Positions 7,635 through 15,881 of a DNA stretch of 64,000 bases are shown here, in pieces. The stretch is taken from positions 124,001-188,000 of the forward strand of contig NZ_JAFKOH010000004.1 in the NCBI RefSeq assembly GCF_017303375.1. The letters are read 5' to 3'. Made by a program: the position numbers and the translations under genes. The notes under the pieces were generated by a model that was not told where the DNA came from, did not search any database, and saw nothing but the letters and a program-made list of their open reading frames with translations. This stretch comes from Bacillus sp. NTK074B (GTDB lineage Bacteria; Bacillota; Bacilli; Bacillales; Bacillaceae_B). Within the stretch, counting starts at the first letter, position 1; every line of letters starts with the position of its first letter.

Positions 7635-7864
7635 CGGACTTCACTCCCTTGAAGATTTTCAATAAATCCAATGACTTTAAATAGGGACAGGTCCAATTTT
7701 GGATTGTCTGATGTGGAGCAGTTGGAGCACTCGATTTGATTGACATTCATCGTGGAACGGAATTCGTTCTCACAACGCGTACACTCCAGTATATGTAAAT
7801 CCTTTTCCTTTCCTTTGCGGTCAAATTGAATTCTCTCTCTTCCCTGGTTAATATAGCTCATCAT
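7628..7864 (-). CDS. Small zinc-ribbon-like protein
   Basis: A 78-residue soluble protein with two CxxC knuckles, CTRC and CSNC, about 16 residues apart, forming a probable four-cysteine zinc ribbon in the middle of the protein. The N-terminus is basic and the C-terminus mixed. GGGAG precedes ATG. It is followed by, and overlaps, a small membrane protein, and is divergent from an RDD-family gene. No specific family is recognised; small ribbons of this kind may bind nucleic acid or protein. Confidence 0.7.
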   Translation of the reverse strand: MMSYINQGRERIQFDRKGKEKDLHILECTRCENEFRSTMNVNQIECSNCSTSDNPKLDLSLFKVIGFIENLQGSEVRC

Positions 7865-7981
7865 ATTCTCTCCCGTCGAATGTTATTTAGTACATATTTA
7901 CCCGATGTAGAGAACATAAAACGTGATTTATCTGATTTCTTGGAGAAAATGATTGTGCAGAACATTGCCGTAGCCTCTCTA

Positions 7982-7990
7982 TGCTACAAT
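7982..7990 (+). promoter_or_regulatory. Extended -10 promoter of the RDD gene
   Basis: TGCTACAAT is an extended -10 element (TGn before TACAAT). It is placed 30 bases before the ATG at 8021, which supports the short start of the RDD gene. No good -35 box is seen at 17 bases, as is common for extended -10 promoters. Confidence 0.55.
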
Positions 7991-8020
7991 AATCAAAGAA
8001 TGTTGAAAGGAGGCGGCGAT

Positions 8021-8455
8021 ATGATCAGTCAACCAGCAGGGTTTTGGATGCGGGTAGGTGCGGGAATTGCCAACGGGTTCTTTATTAATCTTCCTCTACT
8101 TGTCCTTTTCGCTATTGTGACGGACCAGTTTAACCCGGATGATCCAATTGTTTCGTTCATTATGTTTCTTTACTTTCTACTGACACCCGTCTTTTGGAAG
8201 GGGTACGATGTAGGGAAAAAGACAATGGGTATACGAATCGTGAAGAAAGATGAAGGAAACGTACATATCGGAAACATGTTGATGCGAAATGTGGTTGCCG
8301 GAATATTTTATCTCATCACTTTTGGTGTCGGTGCCATTCTAAGCGCATTTTTCGTTATATTCCGTGATGATAAGCGTGCAATCCATGACTTGATAGCCGG
8401 AACGTATGTAACAAAGACATCTCCCAAGGAAATGTCTTTGCACTTGGAGAATTAA
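8021..8455 (+). CDS. RDD family membrane protein
   Basis: A 144-residue membrane protein with three predicted helices. The family pattern is present: an N-terminal helix beginning GFWMRVGAGIANGFFI, and the GKKTMGIRIVKKD motif before the second half. Function is unknown, though some RDD proteins are linked to ion exchange. The frame is open upstream to 7826, but AAAGGAGGCGG stands directly before the ATG at 8021 and a promoter lies in between. A strong palindromic terminator follows. Confidence 0.85.
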   Translation: MISQPAGFWMRVGAGIANGFFINLPLLVLFAIVTDQFNPDDPIVSFIMFLYFLLTPVFWKGYDVGKKTMGIRIVKKDEGNVHIGNMLMRNVVAGIFYLITFGVGAILSAFFVIFRDDKRAIHDLIAGTYVTKTSPKEMSLHLEN

Positions 8456-8457
8456 AA

Positions 8458-8481
8458 AACAACCAGCCGCGGCTGGTTGTT
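8458..8481. terminator. Bidirectional terminator
   Basis: A perfect palindrome, AACAACCAGCCG with its complement, lies between the converging RDD (stop 8455) and GNAT (stop 8480) genes. Confidence 0.85.
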
Positions 8482-8902
8482 ATAGTCTCTTCTCCATGAA
8501 ATGCTGACTCTGTCCCTTCGGAAAATCCTTCAGGACACCAAACTCCTTATACCCCATTTTTTTATAAAACGTCGGTGCCTGAAAGCTGAACGTGTCCAGC
8601 ATAACGAGACGGCAACCTTTTTCCCTCGCATACTCTTCTGCCCGGTGAAGTAATTTCGCCCCATATCCACCTTTTCTGTAATCCTTCGACACCCAAAGAA
8701 AATCCACATGGAGATGATGCCAGAACATCTGACCGGTCACACCACCAACGATTTCACCCTCATCGTTTCTCATGATAAAACTGATGTTTTCAAGTGGCGT
8801 TTTCGTTTCTTCATCGATCAGGTTCATATTGTATTCAATCAACTTTTGCCGTATGTAATCACTGTCTTCTTGAACCCACTGCTTCTTGATTTCCATCTTC
8901 AT
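8480..8902 (-). CDS. GNAT family N-acetyltransferase
   Basis: A 140-residue acetyltransferase. The acetyl-CoA-binding loop is YRKGGYG (residues 75-81), followed by AKLLHRAEEYAREKGC and the C-terminal TFYKKMGYKEFG motif. The substrate is not identifiable. GAGGAATG precedes the ATG. The long N-terminal region before the core strand is acidic and specific to this subgroup. Confidence 0.87.
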   Translation of the reverse strand: MKMEIKKQWVQEDSDYIRQKLIEYNMNLIDEETKTPLENISFIMRNDEGEIVGGVTGQMFWHHLHVDFLWVSKDYRKGGYGAKLLHRAEEYAREKGCRLVMLDTFSFQAPTFYKKMGYKEFGVLKDFPKGQSQHFMEKRL

Positions 8903-9029
8903 TCCTCCTCTATCACTCTATTTTTCCTGAACATCCACTCCCAGTCAATTCCCTTTTTTGCCAAAATGATGTTTAAACACCTCCTCAACCGTTTATATGA
9001 AAAGTAAGAAATTCATAAGGAGGAGTTCC

Positions 9030-9830
9030 ATGTCTTTAAACAAAACGCTAAATGTACTGGAAAATCTGTACTTACAAAAACCGGATAAATTACTGACAGT
9101 CTACTTAAACACGGACCGGAGCGACCCTGATCAGCAGGGCGGCGAATGGAAGATTGCCCTTAAGAACGGGTTCAACCGGCTTGAAGAATATCTCGAAAGT
9201 GCACCCGAAGAACAAGAACGTCTTCAAACGATCCGGCCGAAAGTGGAAAACCACGTGCACAGCCTGGAGCGCGAACTGCCACGAAGCTTTATCATCTTCG
9301 CTTCAGCAGACAGCGGCATCTGGGAGACATTCGAGCTTCAGGTCCCGGTTGAAACGAACTTCTACTGGGAGGAGAATCCTCAACTCGATCAGCTGAAGTC
9401 CCTTCATCAGGAATATCCTTTAACGGGGCTTATCCTTCTTCAGCAAAATCAAATCAAGATCCTCACCTCTTCTTTCGGTGAAATCCAGACCAGCGAGTTC
9501 ATGGAATTCGATTTGGAAACCGATGACTGGCGGAAACATGAAGGACCCCATCATGCAGATGTCAGCATGGGAAGCGGTGGTGGGAAAGCCAATCAGCAGG
9601 AAGAATTCGAAAGCCGCTTGAAAGCCAATCAACAACGCTGGTGGAAGAGCCTTGGCAGTATCCTTGACAAAAAGGCGGCTGATGAAAAATGGGAACGGAT
9701 CGTTCTCGTCGGGGATAAGGAAGAAGCCGCTGTCTTGGAAGAAAGCATGAATAAAGAAGTTCATGAAACCATTGGGAAAAACTTACTGAATGAGAATGAG
9801 CATAAAGTGGTAGAGAAACTACTGGCATAA
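9030..9830 (+). CDS. VLRF1-type (Vms1-like) bacterial release factor family protein
   Basis: A 266-residue soluble protein that resembles bacterial members of the VLRF1/aeRF1 group, relatives of eukaryotic release factor 1 and Vms1, proposed to cleave peptidyl-tRNA on stalled or obstructed ribosomes. The likely catalytic loop is HHADVSMGSGGGKANQQ followed by EEFESRLKANQQRWW; in eRF1 the equivalent loop carries GGQ and then a helical segment. Here a GGGK sequence occupies the tip, with glutamines a few residues later, so catalysis may use a shifted glutamine. AAGGAGGAG before the ATG at 9030 selects this start over an upstream ATG at 8997. Family assignment is from memory of the pattern. Confidence 0.72.
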   Translation: MSLNKTLNVLENLYLQKPDKLLTVYLNTDRSDPDQQGGEWKIALKNGFNRLEEYLESAPEEQERLQTIRPKVENHVHSLERELPRSFIIFASADSGIWETFELQVPVETNFYWEENPQLDQLKSLHQEYPLTGLILLQQNQIKILTSSFGEIQTSEFMEFDLETDDWRKHEGPHHADVSMGSGGGKANQQEEFESRLKANQQRWWKSLGSILDKKAADEKWERIVLVGDKEEAAVLEESMNKEVHETIGKNLLNENEHKVVEKLLA

Positions 9831-9835
9831 TCATT

Positions 9836-9868
9836 ATCCACCGTCTTTCGTCCGGACGGTGGATTTTT
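9836..9868 (+). terminator. Intrinsic terminator after the release-factor gene
   Basis: Stem ATCCACCGTC/GACGGTGGAT followed by TTTTTAT, six bases after the stop. Confidence 0.88.
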
Positions 9869-10073
9869 ATATGAGGAGAATATCTGTCGTTTTGAAGATT
9901 CACACGCCGTTGTTCACATTTATCTGCCTCACGTTCATTTTAACTGTCACTCCACGGAATTCAACACACTCCACCATCATCCGGCCCTATCAATCATACC
10001 TCTAAAACATTTTCCTCTAAACAGGCACATGCCCCTCTTTCATTCATACACTAACATAAGGAGGTGTGTGTCC

Positions 10074-10361
10074 GTGCTTTCACGTATAAAATGGTTATCG
10101 TTTTCGATTGAATTATTTCTTGCTGTCCCAATATTCGGTAATATCGCCGGAGAATCCATTCCTTTTCTCCTCTGCTTAATAGCTCTGTGGCATGCGAGCG
10201 TTCTGTATATTTCAAGGTCGGAAGATCAGCCGATCCTTGGCAGTATCCTTGGAATACTTGCTTCCTTCCTGAACTTCTTCCCGGTCATCCGATTGATTGC
10301 CCATGCAATCACTGCAATTGTCCTTATTTTTGAAATACAGAAGGCTCCCGGGATGGAGTGA
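10074..10361 (+). CDS. Small multi-pass membrane protein, unknown function
   Basis: A 95-residue protein with three or four hydrophobic segments (WLSFSIELFLAVPIFG, PFLLCLIALWHASVLYI, SILGILASFLNFFPVI, LIAHAITAIVLIFEI). No family motif is recognised. The GTG at 10074 is chosen because AAGGAGGTG ends 8 bases before it; an upstream ATG at 10029 lacks a site. A strong terminator follows. Confidence 0.7.
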   Translation: MLSRIKWLSFSIELFLAVPIFGNIAGESIPFLLCLIALWHASVLYISRSEDQPILGSILGILASFLNFFPVIRLIAHAITAIVLIFEIQKAPGME

Positions 10362-10365
10362 AACA

Positions 10366-10402
10366 AAAAGGATGATTCTCCGAAATTGAGAATCATCCTT
10401 TT
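10366..10402. terminator. Bidirectional terminator
   Basis: Stem AAAAGGATGATTCTC with its exact complement and a 7-base loop, flanked by A and T tracts. It separates two convergent genes (stops at 10361 and 10411). Confidence 0.9.
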
Positions 10403-10410
10403 ATTCTTTC

Positions 10411-12372
10411 TTACTGCACAACTCCGCCGGCATTCACGTACCTAGCATTAAACTCCTGAAGGAATTGATTCGTGATGGCATCGTCATGAATGATGAGCAT
10501 ATTTTCATCGTTCACGTTATTGCCGTTTTCACTCCAGTTGGTCGATCCTACAATGACGGTCGGATCACTGTTTGTATCTGCATCGATCAGCATCGTTTTG
10601 GCATGCAGCTTGCGGCTTTCGTTCGCTGCATACACTGGTGCCGGATTTGCCCAGCGTGTGTTGGGGTTATTCGTACTCGTTTGCGTGGCCGTTCTTCCTG
10701 TCATTTCGATACTTGCCGACCACCATTGATTCCAGAAGCCCGGGTCGAATACGCCTCTTACATCAAAGCCTGTCAATGTCCCCTGGTTATCTACATAGCT
10801 TCCTTCCCATTTGTTCTTCAATTCATCCACCAATGCCTGATCACTCCAGGCGAAAATGGTGAAGTATGCATTCTCGTCCGCTTCCGTTTTCACAAGTTCC
10901 GTCATGCGCCCGACAGCGTCATCACCAGAAGAGAAGTAGATTTCCACCTTATCCCCACCGATTGTAAGAGAATGAGGTGTGTTATCGATTTTACGGGTGC
11001 TGAAATTTGAAACGGTATTATCAGGGGTTGTCGTCCCGCTCCCCCACATTTCGTCAAATTCCGTTTTGTAAATTTCTGCTAATTCCGGCGAGTGGACTTC
11101 AACCACATGCTGTTGATTTCCGTCCAGAATTCCCTGATTCATGTTTTCTTCTGAGCCGTAGAGTCCTGTTACGGTATAGTTCCAGCTGCCTGTGAAGACC
11201 CATTTCCCATCGATTACGGCAAATTTATTATGCATTTGATTTCCGGGAGAATAGTAGCTGTCTGTGCCTTTCCATTCCCCTTCCACGAACATATAGCCTG
11301 TTGTCGCTGTGCTTCCGACAGTCACGTTTCGTTGCGGAAAGTCTGTGAAGCTTGCCGGCAGATCGTATGCCGCCCGTTTCGCTGCATCTTCTACGACAAA
11401 CATTGGAGAATCGGATAAAATATGGGCATCATCTCCTGTGCCGACTACACCATCCTGGCCTCGGACGAGCTTTTCTAAATATAAGCGCATCGTTTCATAA
11501 CGCTCTGTATAATGAGGATCCGTTGCGTCCTTTGCATCGGCAAGAATCCGCACGTCTACCCCTTGGGCTGCTTTACTTATCAACGAATCGATCACTCGTG
11601 GCAAGTTAATTTCATATGTGGCCAAATCAATGGATGTCGTTGCAGCGTTTAAACGCTTCAGTAAGCGATCCTCCAAATTGACATTGTAATTCGCTTCGTT
11701 ACCAGGCATGGCATATTGAATCGAAGCACTCTTGTTGAAGTATACATTGATCGCACCAAGCTCCTCACTCACATTGGTAAGGGATTCAGTGCCCCCACCT
11801 GAAGGAGCAGAAGAGTTGGCAGCTTTCGGCGTTCCAAAACCACCTTCATAAGCAGTAGTGGCCGTATTCCAGTTTGTTGAAACCGTCCCGCTGACGGAGG
11901 AGTCGATTCGTGCCATCGCAGCTTTTGTCGTATTATCCCCTGCATACCAGCTGTTCACTTCATCAATCACAGTGCCTGATGCGTCTTTTAAGTACAGGAC
12001 TTCATTGGAATTTCCGAGGCTTCCTGTATAAATCTGATCGGCTGCTACGTTCGAAATCGTGCTGTCGCTTGTTCTTTCCAGTAAAAAATAATCCTGTGCC
12101 GGGACCGTTCCACTTAAGGCAATGCTCGGTGATCCATCCTGCGCTTCAAGCACCCATCCATCCAAGGACAGATCAGCTGAAGTTGGATTATGTAATTCGA
12201 TCCATTCATTGTTATAAGAGCCCGTTGTACCCATCCAGGCCACTTCGTTAATAACAGCGGACTGAGTCGCTGCTTCCACACCTTTGTTCCAATCACCCTG
12301 AGGCTGAATCATGCCTCCAGTCAGTAAAAATAGCATACTGATAATCGATATTGATACTTTTTTTGCCCTCAT
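10411..12372 (-). CDS. Secreted lamin-tail + phospholipase D-like protein
   Basis: A 653-residue exported protein. Residues 1-35 form a signal peptide (basic start, ISIISMLFLLTGG core, AA near residue 35). Residues 37-185 match a lamin-tail-type beta domain (INEVAWMGT, NEWIELHNP, LDGWVLE), followed by a serine/glycine linker. Two phospholipase D-like halves follow, each with an HxK: HNK at 381-383 with D388 and GSWNYT, and HAK at 590-592 with D597 and GSTNWS. This is the architecture of extracellular nuclease or phosphodiesterase-type proteins; DNA is the likeliest substrate but phospholipid cannot be excluded. AAAGGGG precedes the ATG at 12372; an upstream ATG lacks a site. Confidence 0.88.
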   Translation of the reverse strand: MRAKKVSISIISMLFLLTGGMIQPQGDWNKGVEAATQSAVINEVAWMGTTGSYNNEWIELHNPTSADLSLDGWVLEAQDGSPSIALSGTVPAQDYFLLERTSDSTISNVAADQIYTGSLGNSNEVLYLKDASGTVIDEVNSWYAGDNTTKAAMARIDSSVSGTVSTNWNTATTAYEGGFGTPKAANSSAPSGGGTESLTNVSEELGAINVYFNKSASIQYAMPGNEANYNVNLEDRLLKRLNAATTSIDLATYEINLPRVIDSLISKAAQGVDVRILADAKDATDPHYTERYETMRLYLEKLVRGQDGVVGTGDDAHILSDSPMFVVEDAAKRAAYDLPASFTDFPQRNVTVGSTATTGYMFVEGEWKGTDSYYSPGNQMHNKFAVIDGKWVFTGSWNYTVTGLYGSEENMNQGILDGNQQHVVEVHSPELAEIYKTEFDEMWGSGTTTPDNTVSNFSTRKIDNTPHSLTIGGDKVEIYFSSGDDAVGRMTELVKTEADENAYFTIFAWSDQALVDELKNKWEGSYVDNQGTLTGFDVRGVFDPGFWNQWWSASIEMTGRTATQTSTNNPNTRWANPAPVYAANESRKLHAKTMLIDADTNSDPTVIVGSTNWSENGNNVNDENMLIIHDDAITNQFLQEFNARYVNAGGVVQ

Positions 12373-12621
12373 GTCCTTTCCCCTTTCAAAATACAAATAG
12401 ATAAGAATGATTACAGTACTAGTATATTTTGTCGCATTTTGTAATGTAAGGGGAGAATAGACATGACTTTTCTAATAATTTTGTAAATATTGTAGACTCT
12501 GTGTAAACGAACAAAACTATATCCCCACTAATTTTACTATATTTTCTACTATTTTCTCGTCATCCAGAAAGAAACGTTTATTTAATAGGAAAGAATCTTT
12601 TATAGTTCAAAAGACTCCCAT

Positions 12622-12652
12622 AACAAAAAAACAAAGCCCTACACAGACTTTG
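12622..12652 (-). terminator. Intrinsic terminator of the leftward RDD gene
   Basis: Read leftwards: CAAAGTC, 7-base loop, GGCTTTG, then seven T. It lies immediately after the stop at 12656. Confidence 0.8.
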
Positions 12653-12655
12653 CTT

Positions 12656-13465
12656 TTATAATTCGATTTCCCATTCTTCCTTCATTGCCAGATATAACAG
12701 AAGAAGCGTATTTTCCAGCTCTTCATATGTCTTGCCTTCCATATCGATCCCGAGTTTGGGGAATAAGATATCAGCTAACTTTTTGCTCAGATGGTTCCGT
12801 TCCGAGCGTGGCAGCTGCCCGAACCTGTTGGCATACGTTTTGACCAGCCTCCATTCTTTGGCACCGAGCTGCTTGAGAGTCCACTCTTCCACTGACAGAT
12901 CTTCCTTTTGAAGACCACGTAGGCGAACTTCTTTTTCAATGGCTTTCTCTTTTCTTTTCCCTTTGATCCGCCGCTCATGAACCACGATGGTTCCCGCTAC
13001 GATATCCCCCACGCGCTTATGCCTGGAATGAAGGAAAATCATAATCATTCCAAGGAAATACGCGGCCGGCAGCAAATCGATGATTCTTAATAAATTGCGG
13101 ATGAAGCAGGATAGGAGTGTCACACTATGACCGTTCTCCTGCATCACACGGATCCCGAGCAGGTGTTTACCTACCGTTTTCCCTCCCCAGAAATATTCCA
13201 AGGCTAAGAAGTATCCCCAGTTCAGGACAAAAAGGGCAATGATGGCGAATCCCCACAGTGTTGAGTTGATTTCGAACATATACAAGCCAAACGGACCGTT
13301 ATTACCCGTCGTGGCGAAAAAGAGGATCACCACAATCAGAATATTGAGGATGCCTAAGATGATTTGATCAATCATAAGTGCGGCTGCCCGGCTTCCTAAT
13401 CCAGCCGGCTGGAATTGCAGGGATACATATTCGGGGGTCCTGATATCGACTTGTCCTTCTTGCAT
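12656..13465 (-). CDS. RDD family membrane protein with cytoplasmic C-terminal extension
   Basis: A 269-residue protein. The N-terminal part carries the RDD signature: GSRAAALMIDQIILG helix, a second helix pair (WGFAIIALFVLNWGYFLALEYFWGGKTVGKHLLGIRV), and a third before RHKRVGDIVAG. A charged cytoplasmic domain of about 100 residues follows. The extension ends in an acidic helix and resembles no known domain. GGAGGG 7 bases before the ATG at 13465 is preferred to the ATG two codons upstream. It is divergent from a SpoIIM-like gene and is the left end of a MoxR/DUF58-type cluster. Confidence 0.85.
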   Translation of the reverse strand: MQEGQVDIRTPEYVSLQFQPAGLGSRAAALMIDQIILGILNILIVVILFFATTGNNGPFGLYMFEINSTLWGFAIIALFVLNWGYFLALEYFWGGKTVGKHLLGIRVMQENGHSVTLLSCFIRNLLRIIDLLPAAYFLGMIMIFLHSRHKRVGDIVAGTIVVHERRIKGKRKEKAIEKEVRLRGLQKEDLSVEEWTLKQLGAKEWRLVKTYANRFGQLPRSERNHLSKKLADILFPKLGIDMEGKTYEELENTLLLLYLAMKEEWEIEL

Positions 13466-13568
13466 GGTCATCCCTCCTTTTGGTTGAATTTACCTTTAGC
13501 GGTTTCTATTTTTTTCTAAACTTACTATAATAATAGATAAGAAATCAAAAGAACAAGTAGGTGTCACA

Positions 13569-14531
13569 ATGAATGTGAAACAATTTGTCAAACAGCACCG
13601 GGACGAATGGAAGGCCCTTGAAGATCTCCTTGGAACCCTTCGCAAAAAGAAGAACATGAAGGGGAATTCCATCGATCAATTCAATCGGCTCTATCAAAAG
13701 GCTGCTCAAAATCTGTCGTACAGCCAGACGTATTTTCCCGATGAGGAAGTGACGGATTATTTGAACGGACTCGTGTCGAAATCTCATAATCTATTATACA
13801 AAGATCAAATCTCCAGTGGAAAACAGGTCAGGCATTTTTTCTCCACCACGTTTATCGGACTGCTTCTCGGGCAGTGGAAATTCGTGATCATCGCCATGCT
13901 GTTATTTGCGGTTGGTGCTATCGGTGCCTTTCTTTCCGTTGTGAATGACCCCCTGCATCTCTATTCCATTCTGCCACCTGAAATGTCACAGGGAGTGGAT
14001 CCGGGCAACCTGGGTAAAAGGGACGGTCAGGTGGATTCTTCCATCATGTCCGCAGGCATCATGACCAATAATATCAAAGTAGCATTCCTGGCATTTGCAG
14101 GCGGTGTCACATTTGGTATATTAACGGTCTATATGCTGGTGTATAACGGAATCATCGTCGGCGCACTAGCAGCTGTTTTCTGGCATCAAGGCATGAGTTA
14201 CGAATTCTGGGCTTATATCGTTCCCCATGGGATGATCGAGCTTACGGCCATCTTCATAGCCGGCGGTGCAGGATTGCTGATGGGCTATAAGCTCTTTGTT
14301 CCAGGCCGCTTCACACGGGGATATCAACTGAAGGAACAGGCGAAACGTTCCGTCCAGCTCCTCCTGGGTACGATTCCGCTGTTTGTGATCGCAGGAATCA
14401 TTGAAGGCTTCATCACACCGGCCGCCATCCCGCTGGGTGCAAAATATATGGTGGCATTATTGACGGTCATCGGCTTGATCCTGTATATGATCATCGGTAA
14501 GCTCCGACTGAACAAGGCAGTCCTAAACTAA
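13569..14531 (+). CDS. Stage II sporulation protein M-like (SpoIIM/DUF95) membrane protein
   Basis: A 320-residue integral membrane protein. An N-terminal soluble region of about 95 residues (FVKQHRDEWKALEDLL) precedes five or six helices, with the conserved AGIMTNNIKVAFLAFAGGVTFGI and PHGMIELTAIFIAGGAGL segments typical of SpoIIM/DUF95. It is more likely the vegetative member of the RDD-SpoIIM-MoxR cluster than the sporulation engulfment protein, because its neighbours are RDD, DUF58, MoxR, DUF4350 and DUF4129 genes. Its 3' end overlaps the convergent DUF58 gene by 9 bases. Confidence 0.85.
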   Translation: MNVKQFVKQHRDEWKALEDLLGTLRKKKNMKGNSIDQFNRLYQKAAQNLSYSQTYFPDEEVTDYLNGLVSKSHNLLYKDQISSGKQVRHFFSTTFIGLLLGQWKFVIIAMLLFAVGAIGAFLSVVNDPLHLYSILPPEMSQGVDPGNLGKRDGQVDSSIMSAGIMTNNIKVAFLAFAGGVTFGILTVYMLVYNGIIVGALAAVFWHQGMSYEFWAYIVPHGMIELTAIFIAGGAGLLMGYKLFVPGRFTRGYQLKEQAKRSVQLLLGTIPLFVIAGIIEGFITPAAIPLGAKYMVALLTVIGLILYMIIGKLRLNKAVLN

Positions 14532-15881
14532 CCCCCGGTTCATCATATCGATATAATGCGAGACGGCGGTACTTGCCAGTTTCTCTTCACGGGCCTCTAC
14601 CATCAGGAGGCCCTGACCCTCCCACTTGGCTTTCTCCCTCTTCTTGACAAGCATCTGTTTCTGGGCCATGCTTTTCATCATTGCCCTGATGTCATCAACT
14701 GGCTCCGACTTGATTTGATTCATCAACATGTCATCTTCTATCCCGATCATGAAAAAGAGATGCTGCCTTCTTAACCTCTGGAGATAATAAAGAGCGTTAT
14801 CTTCATGGAGGAATGTGTGAATGTCACTGAATAACAGAAGCAGGCTCCTCTTCTTCTGCACAGTCTGAACATAATGCAGGACTGCAGCATAATTGGATTC
14901 CGCAGCGTCCACCTCAAGATTATAGATGCGGTTGAGGATCGTCTGCAGATGAGCCATCCCTTTGGCAGGTGGAATATAAACCTTCACTTTCTTACTAAAG
15001 GCAAGAACCGACACATAGTCCCCATTTTGAAGGGCAGCTGCTGCAACGGTCAAGGCGGCTTCAAGAGATTTTTCCAACCGGTTTCCTTTCTTTAGCTCTG
15101 CCCCCATCATTCTCCCACAATCAATGAGAATCGTAATATACTTTCCATGTTCAGGCTCGTATTCATTCGTCATCACTTCCCTGAGCTTTGCTGTTTGTCG
15201 CCAGTTGATCTTTCTCGGGTCATCCCCGACGACATAGTTCCTGATCTTCGAGAACTCCCCTGCGCCACTCTGCCGCTTCCTGATTTTGACGCCTTCATGC
15301 AATAAAAAACGCTGGGCGTCTTCCAGAACCTTTCTCGTTTCGGCCAAATCCGGAATGACTTTCACAGTATCAGGACTTTCCACCGTTTTTTGCTTCTCCC
15401 ATAAGCCGAGGGGACTTCGATAACGGAAGTATAATCTGTTCAATACGTAGTCTCCTCTGACCGGTGTGATCACTTCATAGGATCCGCTCCCGACCGAATG
15501 GCCATGAAGGGGGCCTTTCAGAGGTAGGGACGTTTGAAAACTTTGAGGTGTCCCGTCCAGTAGGCGAAACGTCAGATCACGGGGAGAGTTGTTCGTTATT
15601 TCTAGGGAAACCTTGTACGTGAGGCCCCTCTCCATTTGGTCGGGGATTCCACGATTCACATCGATCTCCTTTTTGGAAGGAGAAAACAGGAGATCAACTA
15701 GACTCAATCCAATAAACAAAGCATTCGATATAAAAATCCACGTCCATGACAATCCAATCAATGTCCCAACTAAGAGGAGAGCAGAAAAGCCCGCGTACAC
15801 CATTAAAAGCCTGGATGTCGGAAGGATCCCCTTATCTTGGAACAGTAATCGATCCAATAAGCTCCTGGATGACTTGGTCAA
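14523..15881 (-). CDS. DUF58 domain protein
   Basis: A 452-residue membrane-anchored protein with two N-terminal helices (LLMVYAGFSALLLVGTLIGLSW, IFISNALFIGLSLVDLLF). The DUF58 signature follows at KIRNYVVGDDPRKINWRQTAK, with a vWA-like domain after it (ITILIDCGRMM). DUF58 proteins are partners of MoxR ATPases and may be metal- or substrate-binding adaptors. The start is TTG at 15881, 9 bases after GGAGGG, lying 50 bases inside the end of the MoxR gene, which implies coupling. Confidence 0.9.
   Translation of the reverse strand: MTKSSRSLLDRLLFQDKGILPTSRLLMVYAGFSALLLVGTLIGLSWTWIFISNALFIGLSLVDLLFSPSKKEIDVNRGIPDQMERGLTYKVSLEITNNSPRDLTFRLLDGTPQSFQTSLPLKGPLHGHSVGSGSYEVITPVRGDYVLNRLYFRYRSPLGLWEKQKTVESPDTVKVIPDLAETRKVLEDAQRFLLHEGVKIRKRQSGAGEFSKIRNYVVGDDPRKINWRQTAKLREVMTNEYEPEHGKYITILIDCGRMMGAELKKGNRLEKSLEAALTVAAAALQNGDYVSVLAFSKKVKVYIPPAKGMAHLQTILNRIYNLEVDAAESNYAAVLHYVQTVQKKRSLLLLFSDIHTFLHEDNALYYLQRLRRQHLFFMIGIEDDMLMNQIKSEPVDDIRAMMKSMAQKQMLVKKREKAKWEGQGLLMVEAREEKLASTAVSHYIDMMNRGLV

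Noticed and set aside
10465-11010. 181-codon antisense frame
   Set aside because: Shadow of the phospholipase D-like gene; no ribosome-binding site.
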